A stretch of DNA of 64,000 nt from UMGS1251 sp036666555. GTDB taxonomy: Bacteria > Bacillota > Clostridia > Lachnospirales > Lachnospiraceae. Both the position numbers and the translations under genes were made by a program. The stretch is taken from assembly GCA_036666555.1 (NCBI GenBank), contig JAVWVS010000009.1:10454-74453 (forward strand), written 5' to 3'. Shown piece by piece: positions 30,213-38,222 of this stretch (positions are counted from its first letter, which is position 1; every line of letters starts with the position of its first letter). The notes beneath the pieces are model-generated. The model ran no database searches and had not been told where the DNA came from. It saw nothing but the letters and a program-made list of their open reading frames with translations.

Positions 30213-31003
30213 AAGTAGCAAGTTTCTATCACGCTAATACTTTTATATAAGCCCATGGCGATAATGCAAAGTAGTACAATGGACATGATTAACCAATCCA
30301 TTTTAAACACTTGGCTGGAATAGATAATTAAATATCCAAGACCTTCTCTTGCCGCTAAAAATTCGCCGATAATGACCCCTACCAGACATAGTCCTATATT
30401 GACTTTCATAGTACTGATAATGGCCGGCACAGAACTTGGAAGAACTACTTTGGTAAGAGCGTGAAAGCGATTTCCGTGGAGCGTATAAATTAATTTGATT
30501 TCCTCTTTATCTACCATTAGGAAGTTGGTATATAGATTTAGAATACTTCCAAAAATAGCAACCGACATTCCGGCTACGATGATGGTTGTTTTTGTTGCAC
30601 CTAGCCATACAATTAAAAGAGGTGCAAGTGCTGACTTGGGAAGGCTGTTTAATACGACCAAATAAGGGTCTAATATTTCGGAAAGCTTTTTACTGAACCA
30701 CAACAAGACCGCAATGAGAATACTAAAAAAAATAACTAATAGAAAACTGATGATGGTTTCATATAAAGTGATTCCCATGTGTATGAAAATGCTCCGATCC
30801 AGTACCATAGACCAAAAGCAGGTCACTATTTTAGAAGGGCTGCTAAAAATAAATGAATCAATGATTCCCATGTCAGAAGTGATTTCCCATAGAAGCAGAA
30901 AACAGACTAAAATCAGGACTCTTGACAGATGAACAATCCATTTATGGTTTCTTTGCTTGATTAAAAACTTCTTTTGTCCTAGGGACACTTCATGCTTTTC
31001 CAT
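30200..31003 (-). CDS. ABC transporter permease (SsuC/TauC/ThiX-type)
   Basis: A 267-residue BPD_transp_1 permease with about six membrane segments. The EAA loop region reads LYTLHGNRFHALTKVVLPSSVPAIISTMKVNIGLCLVGVIIGEFL (key pieces KVVLPSSVPAI, GVIIGEF), typical of nitrate/taurine/sulfonate-type (NitT/TauT) importers. Its start overlaps the ATPase gene by 14 bases, so the two are coupled. The last residues YKSISVIETCYLKKQ lie in the direct repeat copy B. No substrate-binding protein is nearby; candidates for substrate are sulfonates, pyrimidine precursors or thiamin-related compounds. Confidence 0.88.
   Translation of the reverse strand: MEKHEVSLGQKKFLIKQRNHKWIVHLSRVLILVCFLLLWEITSDMGIIDSFIFSSPSKIVTCFWSMVLDRSIFIHMGITLYETIISFLLVIFFSILIAVLLWFSKKLSEILDPYLVVLNSLPKSALAPLLIVWLGATKTTIIVAGMSVAIFGSILNLYTNFLMVDKEEIKLIYTLHGNRFHALTKVVLPSSVPAIISTMKVNIGLCLVGVIIGEFLAAREGLGYLIIYSSQVFKMDWLIMSIVLLCIIAMGLYKSISVIETCYLKKQ
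30205..30286. repeat. direct repeat copy B: 3' end of the intact ABC permease gene
   Basis: Matches copy A (28632-28713) at an offset of 1573 bases. Here the sequence is part of the intact permease frame and is followed, in the transcription direction of the permease, by its stop codon and terminator. Confidence 0.92.
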
Positions 31004-31757
31004 TCAATTCACCCCAGATCAAATTAAAATAGGTTTTAAATTCCGGTTCATTTCTGCGAGCCAAAGGGGTATCCTTTTGTAGCGCAAACTTAATAGGAAC
31101 TGTTTGCCAAATAGTGGCCGGACGTTTGGAAAGGATGATAACGCGGTCTCCAAGGCTAATGGCTTCGGAAAGGTCATGGGTGACTAAAATGGCAGTTTTA
31201 TGTTCTCTTTTTATAATTTGCCCAATATCATCGGCTACTGTGAGACGTGTCTGATAATCAAGAGCGGAAAATGGCTCATCCAGTAGGAGAATATCCGGTT
31301 CCAAAACCAAAGTGCGAATTAAAGCAGCACGTTGGCGCATCCCACCGGACAGTTGGGAAGGTTTGGCATCGGAGAAATCTTCTAATCCATATAAACGTAG
31401 CAAATCTTCTGCCCGATGCTTGGTTTTTGCAGTCATCATATGTTGAATTTCTAAGCCAAGTACCACATTGTTATAGATGGTACGCCATTCAAATAAATGG
31501 TCTCGTTGTAACATATAACCAATATTGGTGGTACTTTCTTTGAGTTCCTTTCCTCGGAGAGATACCGTTCCATATTCCGGAGTCAACAATCCGGCAATAA
31601 TGGATAGCAAAGTGGATTTACCACAACCGGAAGGACCTACAATGGCAACAAATTCTCCTTCTTTTAATGAAAAAGAAATATTGGATAAAGCTTCTGTCTC
31701 TCCGTCCACAGTATGATAAGTGTAATGAATATCAGTTAATTCTAATATATGTTCCAT
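30990..31757 (-). CDS. ABC transporter ATP-binding protein (NitT/TauT-type)
   Basis: A 255-residue ABC ATPase: Walker A GPSGCGKSTLLS (about residues 40-51), Q loop MLQRDHLFEW, signature LSGGMRQRAALIRTL (about residue 137), Walker B ILLLDEPFSALD and H loop LVTHDLSEAISLGD. Closest in feel to SsuB/TauB/ThiY partner ATPases. GGAGG lies upstream of ATG. First gene of the two-gene ABC operon; no binding protein gene accompanies it. Confidence 0.92.
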   Translation of the reverse strand: MEHILELTDIHYTYHTVDGETEALSNISFSLKEGEFVAIVGPSGCGKSTLLSIIAGLLTPEYGTVSLRGKELKESTTNIGYMLQRDHLFEWRTIYNNVVLGLEIQHMMTAKTKHRAEDLLRLYGLEDFSDAKPSQLSGGMRQRAALIRTLVLEPDILLLDEPFSALDYQTRLTVADDIGQIIKREHKTAILVTHDLSEAISLGDRVIILSKRPATIWQTVPIKFALQKDTPLARRNEPEFKTYFNLIWGELNGKA

Positions 31758-31827
31758 AAGACAAGAAACCTCCGTATCATTTCCCTATTAGTCTATGAAA
31801 AAATTGCAAAAGTGTGTAAAAAGTAGA

Positions 31828-31856
31828 TTGTTTTATACTATAAAAACTCGTATAAT
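31828..31856 (+). promoter_or_regulatory. promoter of queH
   Basis: TTGTTT (31828-31833), 17-bp spacer, TATAAT (31851-31856), 33 bases before the ATG. Confidence 0.6.
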
Positions 31857-31889
31857 AAAAACATTAAATTAGTTTGACGAGGTAAAAAG

Positions 31890-32504
31890 ATGAACTATCA
31901 AAAAGAACTGGAAGAACTCATAAAAAAAATAGAAAAAGAAGGAAGAGTTCCAAAACTACTGCTGCACAGTTGCTGTGCTCCTTGCAGTAGTTATGTTTTA
32001 GAATATCTGTCTGACTTTTTTAGTATTACGGTCTTATATTATAATCCGAACATCTATCCGGAAAGCGAATATACAAAGCGGATTTTGGAGCAGCAGATAT
32101 TAATTCAGGAAATGAAAGTGAAGCATCCGATTTCTTTTATGGCAGGTAATTATGATAAAGAAAAATTTTCTACCATGGCAAAAGGAAAAGAAAATTTAAA
32201 AGAAGGGGGAGAACGTTGTTTTCAATGTTATGCCCTTCGACTTTCCGAAGCAGCCAGAATTGCAAAAGAAGGAGCATTTGAATTTTTCGCTACCACCCTT
32301 AGCATCAGCCCCTTGAAAAACGTAGAAAAACTAAACGAAATCGGACAAATGCTGGGTGGAAAATATGGAGTAAATTATCTTCCATCCGACTTCAAAAAGA
32401 AGAATGGATACAAGCGTTCTGTGGAATTGTCAAAGGAATATGGCTTGTATCGCCAGAATTATTGTGGATGCGAATTTTCTTATAAAGAGATGGAAATTCG
32501 TTAG
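31890..32504 (+). CDS. queH: epoxyqueuosine reductase QueH
   Basis: A 204-residue DUF208/QueH protein, the non-homologous replacement of QueG that reduces epoxyqueuosine to queuosine in tRNA. Iron-sulfur and metal Cys motifs are visible: LLLHSCCAPCSSYVL (residues 24-38, CCxxC), GERCFQCYALR (CxxC, about residue 111) and YRQNYCGCEFS at the C-terminus (CxC). YNPNIYPESEY and TTLSISPLKN are further family blocks. RBS GACGAGGTAAAAAG. Monocistronic or read into the next gene 81 bases downstream. Confidence 0.93.
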   Translation: MNYQKELEELIKKIEKEGRVPKLLLHSCCAPCSSYVLEYLSDFFSITVLYYNPNIYPESEYTKRILEQQILIQEMKVKHPISFMAGNYDKEKFSTMAKGKENLKEGGERCFQCYALRLSEAARIAKEGAFEFFATTLSISPLKNVEKLNEIGQMLGGKYGVNYLPSDFKKKNGYKRSVELSKEYGLYRQNYCGCEFSYKEMEIR

Positions 32505-32585
32505 AAGGAAACTTTACAAGGAAGGAAAGTCATGGTAAACTAAACAAAACAAAAGATACCGATGACCAAAGTGCGAGGGAATAAA

Positions 32586-33461
32586 ATGTTTGCAATAGAA
32601 AAAATGCATGAAGAATTGAAAAAGTATTGTTCTACGCAGGAGATTTTTGATTTTTATCGCATTATAGATGCGGAAACGAATCAAATATATGATTATGATG
32701 GCGAAACGCTTATTCCCCAAAAAAATAAGTGCTATTTTATATGGGGACGGGATTGTCCTTGTGTGAATTGCACATCAGAACGTGCATTGGAAAGAAATCA
32801 ACAGATTGTTAAATTGGAATATATGGAAAAAAATATAGTCTTGATTTTCAGTATTCCCATTGAATTAAAAGGAAAGAGATATGTGATGGAGTGTGGGAAA
32901 GATGTCACTACCAGCATGACGATTAACAATGCGACGCAATTAGAAGACAATAATGAAGATATTACTCAGGTCATTCAGCATTTTAATGAGTTGTTGACTC
33001 ATGATAGTTTTACAAAACTTTACAATAAAAATTTCACCTACCAGAAGATACTGAGGGCATTCCGACGGGCAAAGGAAGACGGTGTTTTGTTGACCGTTGC
33101 AGTCATGGATATCGATCATTTCAAACAGATCAATGATGCGTATGGACACGTCACAGGAGATGCGGTCATTTTACGCATTGTGGATGTGATTCGTCAGTAT
33201 ATAGAAGAGGAATCCGCATGGGCTTCTAGAATGGGTGGAGATGAGTTCTTAGTTGCTTATGAAGGGAAGTCTTTAAAAGAAGTAGAGGAAAAATGTAGAC
33301 AAGCGAGAGCAACGATTGCAGGAATTGAGTTTCAGGAAGAAGAACATACCTTTCATGTAAGTGTCAGCTGTGGTGCGGCGCAATATTTGCCGGGTGAAAG
33401 CACAAATGAATTGCTTGATCGAGCAGACAAGAAAATGTACGAGATGAAAAGAGGAAAATAG
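32586..33461 (+). CDS. GGDEF domain diguanylate cyclase with Cys-containing sensory domain
   Basis: A 291-residue soluble protein. The N-terminal about 115 residues form a PAS-like region with CPCVNC at residues 57-62 plus Cys49, followed by a short linker and a GGDEF domain from about residue 140 (LTHDSFTKLYNKNF, DIDHFKQINDAYGH, SRMGGDEFLVAY). The active-site motif GGDEF is intact; no RxxD inhibitory site is seen at the usual position. It would make c-di-GMP in response to a metal, redox or ligand signal (inference). ATG 32586 follows GAGGG; the upstream ATG 32562 lacks an RBS. Its stop abuts the argH start. Confidence 0.88.
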   Translation: MFAIEKMHEELKKYCSTQEIFDFYRIIDAETNQIYDYDGETLIPQKNKCYFIWGRDCPCVNCTSERALERNQQIVKLEYMEKNIVLIFSIPIELKGKRYVMECGKDVTTSMTINNATQLEDNNEDITQVIQHFNELLTHDSFTKLYNKNFTYQKILRAFRRAKEDGVLLTVAVMDIDHFKQINDAYGHVTGDAVILRIVDVIRQYIEEESAWASRMGGDEFLVAYEGKSLKEVEEKCRQARATIAGIEFQEEEHTFHVSVSCGAAQYLPGESTNELLDRADKKMYEMKRGK

Positions 33462-34841
33462 ATGGCACAATTATGGGGTGGAAGATTTACAAAGGAAACG
33501 GATCAACTGGTTTATAATTTTAATGCGTCCATTTCTTTTGATAAAAAATTATATGCGCAGGATATCAATGGAAGTATTGCACATGTTCTGATGTTATCCA
33601 AACAAGAGATTTTGACCAAAGAGGAAAAACGAAAGATTATAGAAGGACTGGAAGGCATTTTAAATGATGTGCAAAGTGGGAAACTGGAGATTACCGAAAC
33701 ATACGAAGATATTCATAGCTTTGTAGAAGCAACGTTGATTGATCGAATCGGAGAACCAGGGAAAAAATTACATACGGGAAGAAGCAGAAATGATCAAGTA
33801 GCATTGGATATGAAACTTTATACAAGAGAAGAAGTGTTATTACTTGAAAAACTGGTAAAGGCATTTTTGGAGACACTTCTTTCCATCATGGAAGAACATA
33901 CAGAGACGATTATGCCGGGATTTACTCATCTTCAAAAAGCACAGCCGATTACATTGGCACATCATATCGGTGCTTACTTTGAAATGTTTAAACGGGACCG
34001 TTCCAGACTACAGGATATTTACAAGCGAATGAACTATTGTCCACTTGGTTCCGGAGCACTGGCAGGAACCACCTATCCACTGGACCGGGCGTATACGGCT
34101 GAGCTATTAGGATTTGACGGACCCACCTTAAATAGCATGGATTCTGTTGCAGACCGAGATTACTTGATGGAACTAATGTCTGCACTTTCTATTATGATGA
34201 TGCATTTGAGCAGGTTTTCGGAAGAAATTATTATCTGGAATTCCAATGAATATCAATTCGTAGAGATTGATGATTCCTACAGTACCGGAAGCAGTATTAT
34301 GCCACAGAAAAAGAATCCAGATATTGCAGAGTTGGTGAGAGGAAAAACAGGACGCGTATATGGTGCTTTGATGTCGATTCTTACAACGATGAAGGGAATC
34401 CCACTGGCATACAACAAAGATATGCAAGAAGATAAAGAACTGGTTTTTGATGCAATTGATACGGCCAAAGGGTGCATTTCCCTATTTGACGGGATGCTTC
34501 GCACCATCCGGTTCAATCAAGACAAGATGAAACAAAGTGCTAAAAATGGATTTACGAATGCCACGGATGCAGCAGATTATCTGGTGAATCATGGGGTGGC
34601 GTTTCGAGATGCGCATGGGATCGTAGGACAATTGGTTCTACATTGCATAGAAGAAGGAATTTCCCTAGATGAGATGACATTAGAAGAATATCAAAAGATT
34701 TCACCGGTATTTGAAGCCGATATCTATGATGCAATCAGCCTGGAAACGTGTGTAAATAAGCGTACCACCATTGGTGCTCCAGGGAAAAAGGCCATGTTAG
34801 AAGTGATTCAATTACATAAAAAATATTTGCAGGAATGTTGA
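33462..34841 (+). CDS. argH: argininosuccinate lyase
   Basis: A 459-residue enzyme of the fumarase/aspartase superfamily, last step of arginine synthesis (argininosuccinate to arginine and fumarate). LWGGRFTKETDQLVYNFNAS (core GGRF) starts the protein; TGRSRNDQVALD, GFTHLQKAQPIT and the signature GSSIMPQKKNPD (about residue 277-288) are all present. ATG follows the GGDEF stop with no gap, the upstream gene's GAGGAAAATAG serving as RBS. argG is not adjacent. Confidence 0.97.
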   Translation: MAQLWGGRFTKETDQLVYNFNASISFDKKLYAQDINGSIAHVLMLSKQEILTKEEKRKIIEGLEGILNDVQSGKLEITETYEDIHSFVEATLIDRIGEPGKKLHTGRSRNDQVALDMKLYTREEVLLLEKLVKAFLETLLSIMEEHTETIMPGFTHLQKAQPITLAHHIGAYFEMFKRDRSRLQDIYKRMNYCPLGSGALAGTTYPLDRAYTAELLGFDGPTLNSMDSVADRDYLMELMSALSIMMMHLSRFSEEIIIWNSNEYQFVEIDDSYSTGSSIMPQKKNPDIAELVRGKTGRVYGALMSILTTMKGIPLAYNKDMQEDKELVFDAIDTAKGCISLFDGMLRTIRFNQDKMKQSAKNGFTNATDAADYLVNHGVAFRDAHGIVGQLVLHCIEEGISLDEMTLEEYQKISPVFEADIYDAISLETCVNKRTTIGAPGKKAMLEVIQLHKKYLQEC

Positions 34842-34879
34842 TAACACTGTTAAAAGAAGGAAAGAGATGAGGGAGAAGG

Positions 34880-35965
34880 ATGGAATCAAAATTAAAAGTA
34901 GGAATTTTAGGAGCAACCGGGATGGTAGGACAGCGTTTTATTTCTTTACTGGAGAATCACCCGTGGTATGAAGTGACAACGTTAGCAGCAAGTGCCAGAT
35001 CAGCAGGCAAGACCTATGAAGAGGCAGTTGGAACCAAATGGAAGATGCCTACACCCATGCCGGAACAGGTGAAAAATCGAATCGTTATGAATGTAAATGA
35101 AATCGAAAAAGTAGCTGCGGAAGTGGATTTTGTTTTTAGTGCAGTGGATATGACCAAGGAAGAAATACGAGTAATCGAAGATGCTTATGCGAAGACCGAG
35201 ACTCCGGTAGTATCCAATAACAGTGCTCACAGATGGACACCGGATGTGCCTATGGTCGTTCCGGAGATTAATCCGGAACATTTTGAAGTCATTGCAGCAC
35301 AGAAAAAACGTCTGGGTACTACCAGGGGCTTTGTAGCAGTAAAACCAAATTGCTCTATTCAAAGCTACGCACCGGTACTGACCGCATGGAAAGAATTCGT
35401 TCCCACAGAAGTAGTTGCAACTACTTATCAGGCAATTTCAGGAGCCGGTAAGACATTTAAAGAATGGCCGGAAATGCTGGGAAATGTCATCCCTTATATT
35501 GGTGGAGAAGAAGAAAAAAGTGAACAAGAGCCACTTCGTATCTGGGGGAAAGTGGTGGATGGTCAAATCGTAAAAGCAGAAAAACCATTGATCACCACAC
35601 AGTGTATCCGCGTTCCGGTACTGGATGGACATACGGCGGCAGTGTTTGTGAAATTCGAAAAGAAACCGACCAAGGAACAATTAATTGAAAAATTGATGAA
35701 TTTTAAAGGACTCCCACAGGAATTGAACCTTCCAAGTGCGCCGAAACAATTTATTCAATATTTGGAAGAAGATAATCGCCCACAAGTATCCATGGATGTG
35801 CAGTATGAAAATGGAATGGGTATTTCGGTAGGAAGATTAAGAGAAGATACAGTATATGATTTTAAATTTGTCGGATTATCTCATAACACCGTGCGCGGTG
35901 CGGCAGGAGGAGCAATCCTTTGTGCAGAAACACTGACTGCAAAGGGATATATTCAGGCAAAATAG
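34880..35965 (+). CDS. asd: aspartate-semialdehyde dehydrogenase
   Basis: A 361-residue ASADH that makes aspartate semialdehyde for Lys, Met, Thr and diaminopimelate synthesis. NADP site GILGATGMVGQRFISLLENH (core GATGMVGQRF), catalytic Cys in KPNCSIQSY (about residue 156) and a catalytic His in TQCIRVPVLDGHTAAVFV. Length and sequence fit the archaeal/fungal-like class found also in some Clostridia. RBS GAGGGAGAAGG. Confidence 0.95.
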   Translation: MESKLKVGILGATGMVGQRFISLLENHPWYEVTTLAASARSAGKTYEEAVGTKWKMPTPMPEQVKNRIVMNVNEIEKVAAEVDFVFSAVDMTKEEIRVIEDAYAKTETPVVSNNSAHRWTPDVPMVVPEINPEHFEVIAAQKKRLGTTRGFVAVKPNCSIQSYAPVLTAWKEFVPTEVVATTYQAISGAGKTFKEWPEMLGNVIPYIGGEEEKSEQEPLRIWGKVVDGQIVKAEKPLITTQCIRVPVLDGHTAAVFVKFEKKPTKEQLIEKLMNFKGLPQELNLPSAPKQFIQYLEEDNRPQVSMDVQYENGMGISVGRLREDTVYDFKFVGLSHNTVRGAAGGAILCAETLTAKGYIQAK

Positions 35966-35979
35966 GAAGCATACCATCA

Positions 35980-36017
35980 GGGACGCGGTGATAACATCCA
36001 CCGTGTCTCATTTTTTT
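35980..36017 (+). terminator. intrinsic terminator after asd
   Basis: GGGACGCGGTG (35980-35990) pairs with CACCGTGTCTC (35999-36009) with two G-T pairs, then seven Ts. Confidence 0.85.
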
Positions 36018-36085
36018 CTTCCGTTTGGTGAAAAATATGATAGAATAAGAAGAAAGCGTCATGACAAAAGGAGACTAAAAAGAGC

Positions 36086-38197
36086 ATGCAGGAAAAACAG
36101 TTGAGTTATACACAAAATAGAGAACTATCTTGGCTGCGCTTTAACCAAAGAGTATTAGAAGAGGCGCAAGATCAGACCGTTCCGTTGATGGAACGAATGA
36201 AATTTGTGGCGATTTTTACAAGTAATTTAGATGAGTTTTTTATGATTCGAGTAGGAAGTCTTTATGATATAGCAGCCCTTGGGGAAGTAGGTTATGACAT
36301 GAAATCCGGAATGACGGCCCAGGAGCAGTTAAGTGCTATTTATAGTACCATGGCACTTCTTTATAAAGAACGGGATAAAACCTATATTGAAATCAAAAAA
36401 CAATTACACCCTTATGGGGTGTGTGGTTTGGATTTTAAAGAATTGGAAGCGAATGAAAAAAAATACGTAAAAAAATATTTCAAAGATCAAATCCTTCCCA
36501 TTTTATCGCCACAGATAGTGGATGCGAACCACCCATTCCCCCATTTGCTGAATAAGGAAATGTATGTGGTGGCCAGTTTGAGAGATACCACGAAATCTAT
36601 GTTGGGAATCGTTCCAGTGCCACAATTTGTTTCAGATATTCTTTATCTTCCGGGGCATGATATTCGTTATATCCGCATGGAAAAAGTAATCATGGAATAT
36701 ATGGAAGTCGTTTTCGAACAATATGTGGTATCTTATAAAAATTATATCTGTGTGACGCGCAATGCAGATATTTCACCGGACGATGAAGCATTTGATGACA
36801 ATGAAGATTTCCGTTATCGCATGAAAAGAACATTGAATAAGCGGAAGCGGATGGCAGTGGTGCGGATGGAGACTGCAGAATCTCTGAACAAAGATATGGA
36901 AAAATATTTCTGTGACCGATTTTCCATTACCCCCAGACAGATATTTCGCACCAAGGTTCCGATGAAGTTGGAATACATGTTTGCAATTATGGATAAGGCA
37001 CCTGCATCTATGAAACGAACATTGGTGGACGAACCATTTACGCCCCAGCCGTCTCGGTTCGTACAGCCGGGAAGTGTGTTGAAACAGGTGAAGCGAAAGG
37101 ACATTTTGCTTTCTTATCCCTACGAAAGTATGGAGCCATTTTTGCAGTTAGTCAAGGAAGCTTCTACCGATGCCAGTGTCATTACCATTAAGATTACGAT
37201 TTACCGTCTGGCGAAAAAGACAAGACTGGTGGAATATCTGTGTGCGGCAGCTGAAAATGGAAAAGAAGTGACGGTGTTAATTGAATTGCGGGCACGGTTT
37301 GATGAGCAAAATAATATTGACTGGTCAGAGCGTCTGGAAGAAGCGGGATGCAGAGTGATTTATGGATTCGAAGGGTATAAAGTGCATTCTAAAATATGTC
37401 TGATTACCTATCGAAATCGAACCGATATTCAATATATCACCCAGATTGGAACCGGTAATTACAATGAAAAGACAGCCAAGATGTATACCGATCTTTGCTT
37501 GATGACATCCAATCGTGGGATTGGAACAGATGCGACAGAATTTTTCAAAAATATGTCCATTGGGAATCTGGAAGGCACCTACGAACACCTGATTGTGGCA
37601 CCCAGTAGTTTGAAGCAGAAAATACTACTGATGATGGATGCGGAGATTCACAAAGGAAAAAATGGGCGCATTGTGATGAAGATGAATTCGGTGACAGATG
37701 TTGATTTTATCCAAAAAGTAGCAGAAGCATCCAAGGCAGGTGTGAAAATTGATTTGATCGTCCGCGGAATCTGCTGTATTTTGCCGGGGATTCCAGGCGA
37801 GACAGAGAATTTAACAGTCACCAGTATTGTGGGAAGATATTTGGAACATCCCCGTATCTTTTGCTTTGGAACCGGTGGGGATCAAAAGATGTATATAGGG
37901 TCTGCAGATATGATGACTCGTAATACAGAGAAGCGTGTGGAAGTCGCATGTCCGATTCTTAATCCGGATGTAAGAATCCGCATCAATCGAATGATACAGA
38001 TTATGTTAGAAGATAATGTGAAGGCACGGGTATTGCAAAAGGATGGCATTTATTGTAAAAAAGAAATCACGGACCATCCGGTGAACTCTCAGGAATATTT
38101 TATGAAAGAAGCATTGGGGGCAAAACAGCCGGAAAGAAAAGAAAAACAAAGCTTTTACAAACGTATTCTGACATTTTTTCAAAGAGAAAAAAAGTAA
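36086..38197 (+). CDS. ppk1: polyphosphate kinase 1
   Basis: A 703-residue PPK1, reversible ATP-dependent synthesis of polyphosphate. The N domain starts YTQNRELSWLRFNQRVLEEAQD (core ELSWLRFNQRVLEEA), and SNLDEFFMIRVGSL follows. The phospho-accepting His is in GYKVHSKICLI (about residue 431), with GTGNYNEKTAKMYTDL and a second PLD-like repeat ending VEVACPILNPDVR. RBS AAAAGGAGACTAAAAAG. Membrane-associated or soluble. Confidence 0.96.
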   Translation: MQEKQLSYTQNRELSWLRFNQRVLEEAQDQTVPLMERMKFVAIFTSNLDEFFMIRVGSLYDIAALGEVGYDMKSGMTAQEQLSAIYSTMALLYKERDKTYIEIKKQLHPYGVCGLDFKELEANEKKYVKKYFKDQILPILSPQIVDANHPFPHLLNKEMYVVASLRDTTKSMLGIVPVPQFVSDILYLPGHDIRYIRMEKVIMEYMEVVFEQYVVSYKNYICVTRNADISPDDEAFDDNEDFRYRMKRTLNKRKRMAVVRMETAESLNKDMEKYFCDRFSITPRQIFRTKVPMKLEYMFAIMDKAPASMKRTLVDEPFTPQPSRFVQPGSVLKQVKRKDILLSYPYESMEPFLQLVKEASTDASVITIKITIYRLAKKTRLVEYLCAAAENGKEVTVLIELRARFDEQNNIDWSERLEEAGCRVIYGFEGYKVHSKICLITYRNRTDIQYITQIGTGNYNEKTAKMYTDLCLMTSNRGIGTDATEFFKNMSIGNLEGTYEHLIVAPSSLKQKILLMMDAEIHKGKNGRIVMKMNSVTDVDFIQKVAEASKAGVKIDLIVRGICCILPGIPGETENLTVTSIVGRYLEHPRIFCFGTGGDQKMYIGSADMMTRNTEKRVEVACPILNPDVRIRINRMIQIMLEDNVKARVLQKDGIYCKKEITDHPVNSQEYFMKEALGAKQPERKEKQSFYKRILTFFQREKK

Positions 38198-38222
38198 AAT
38201 AATAAGAGATAGGAAGTAATCC

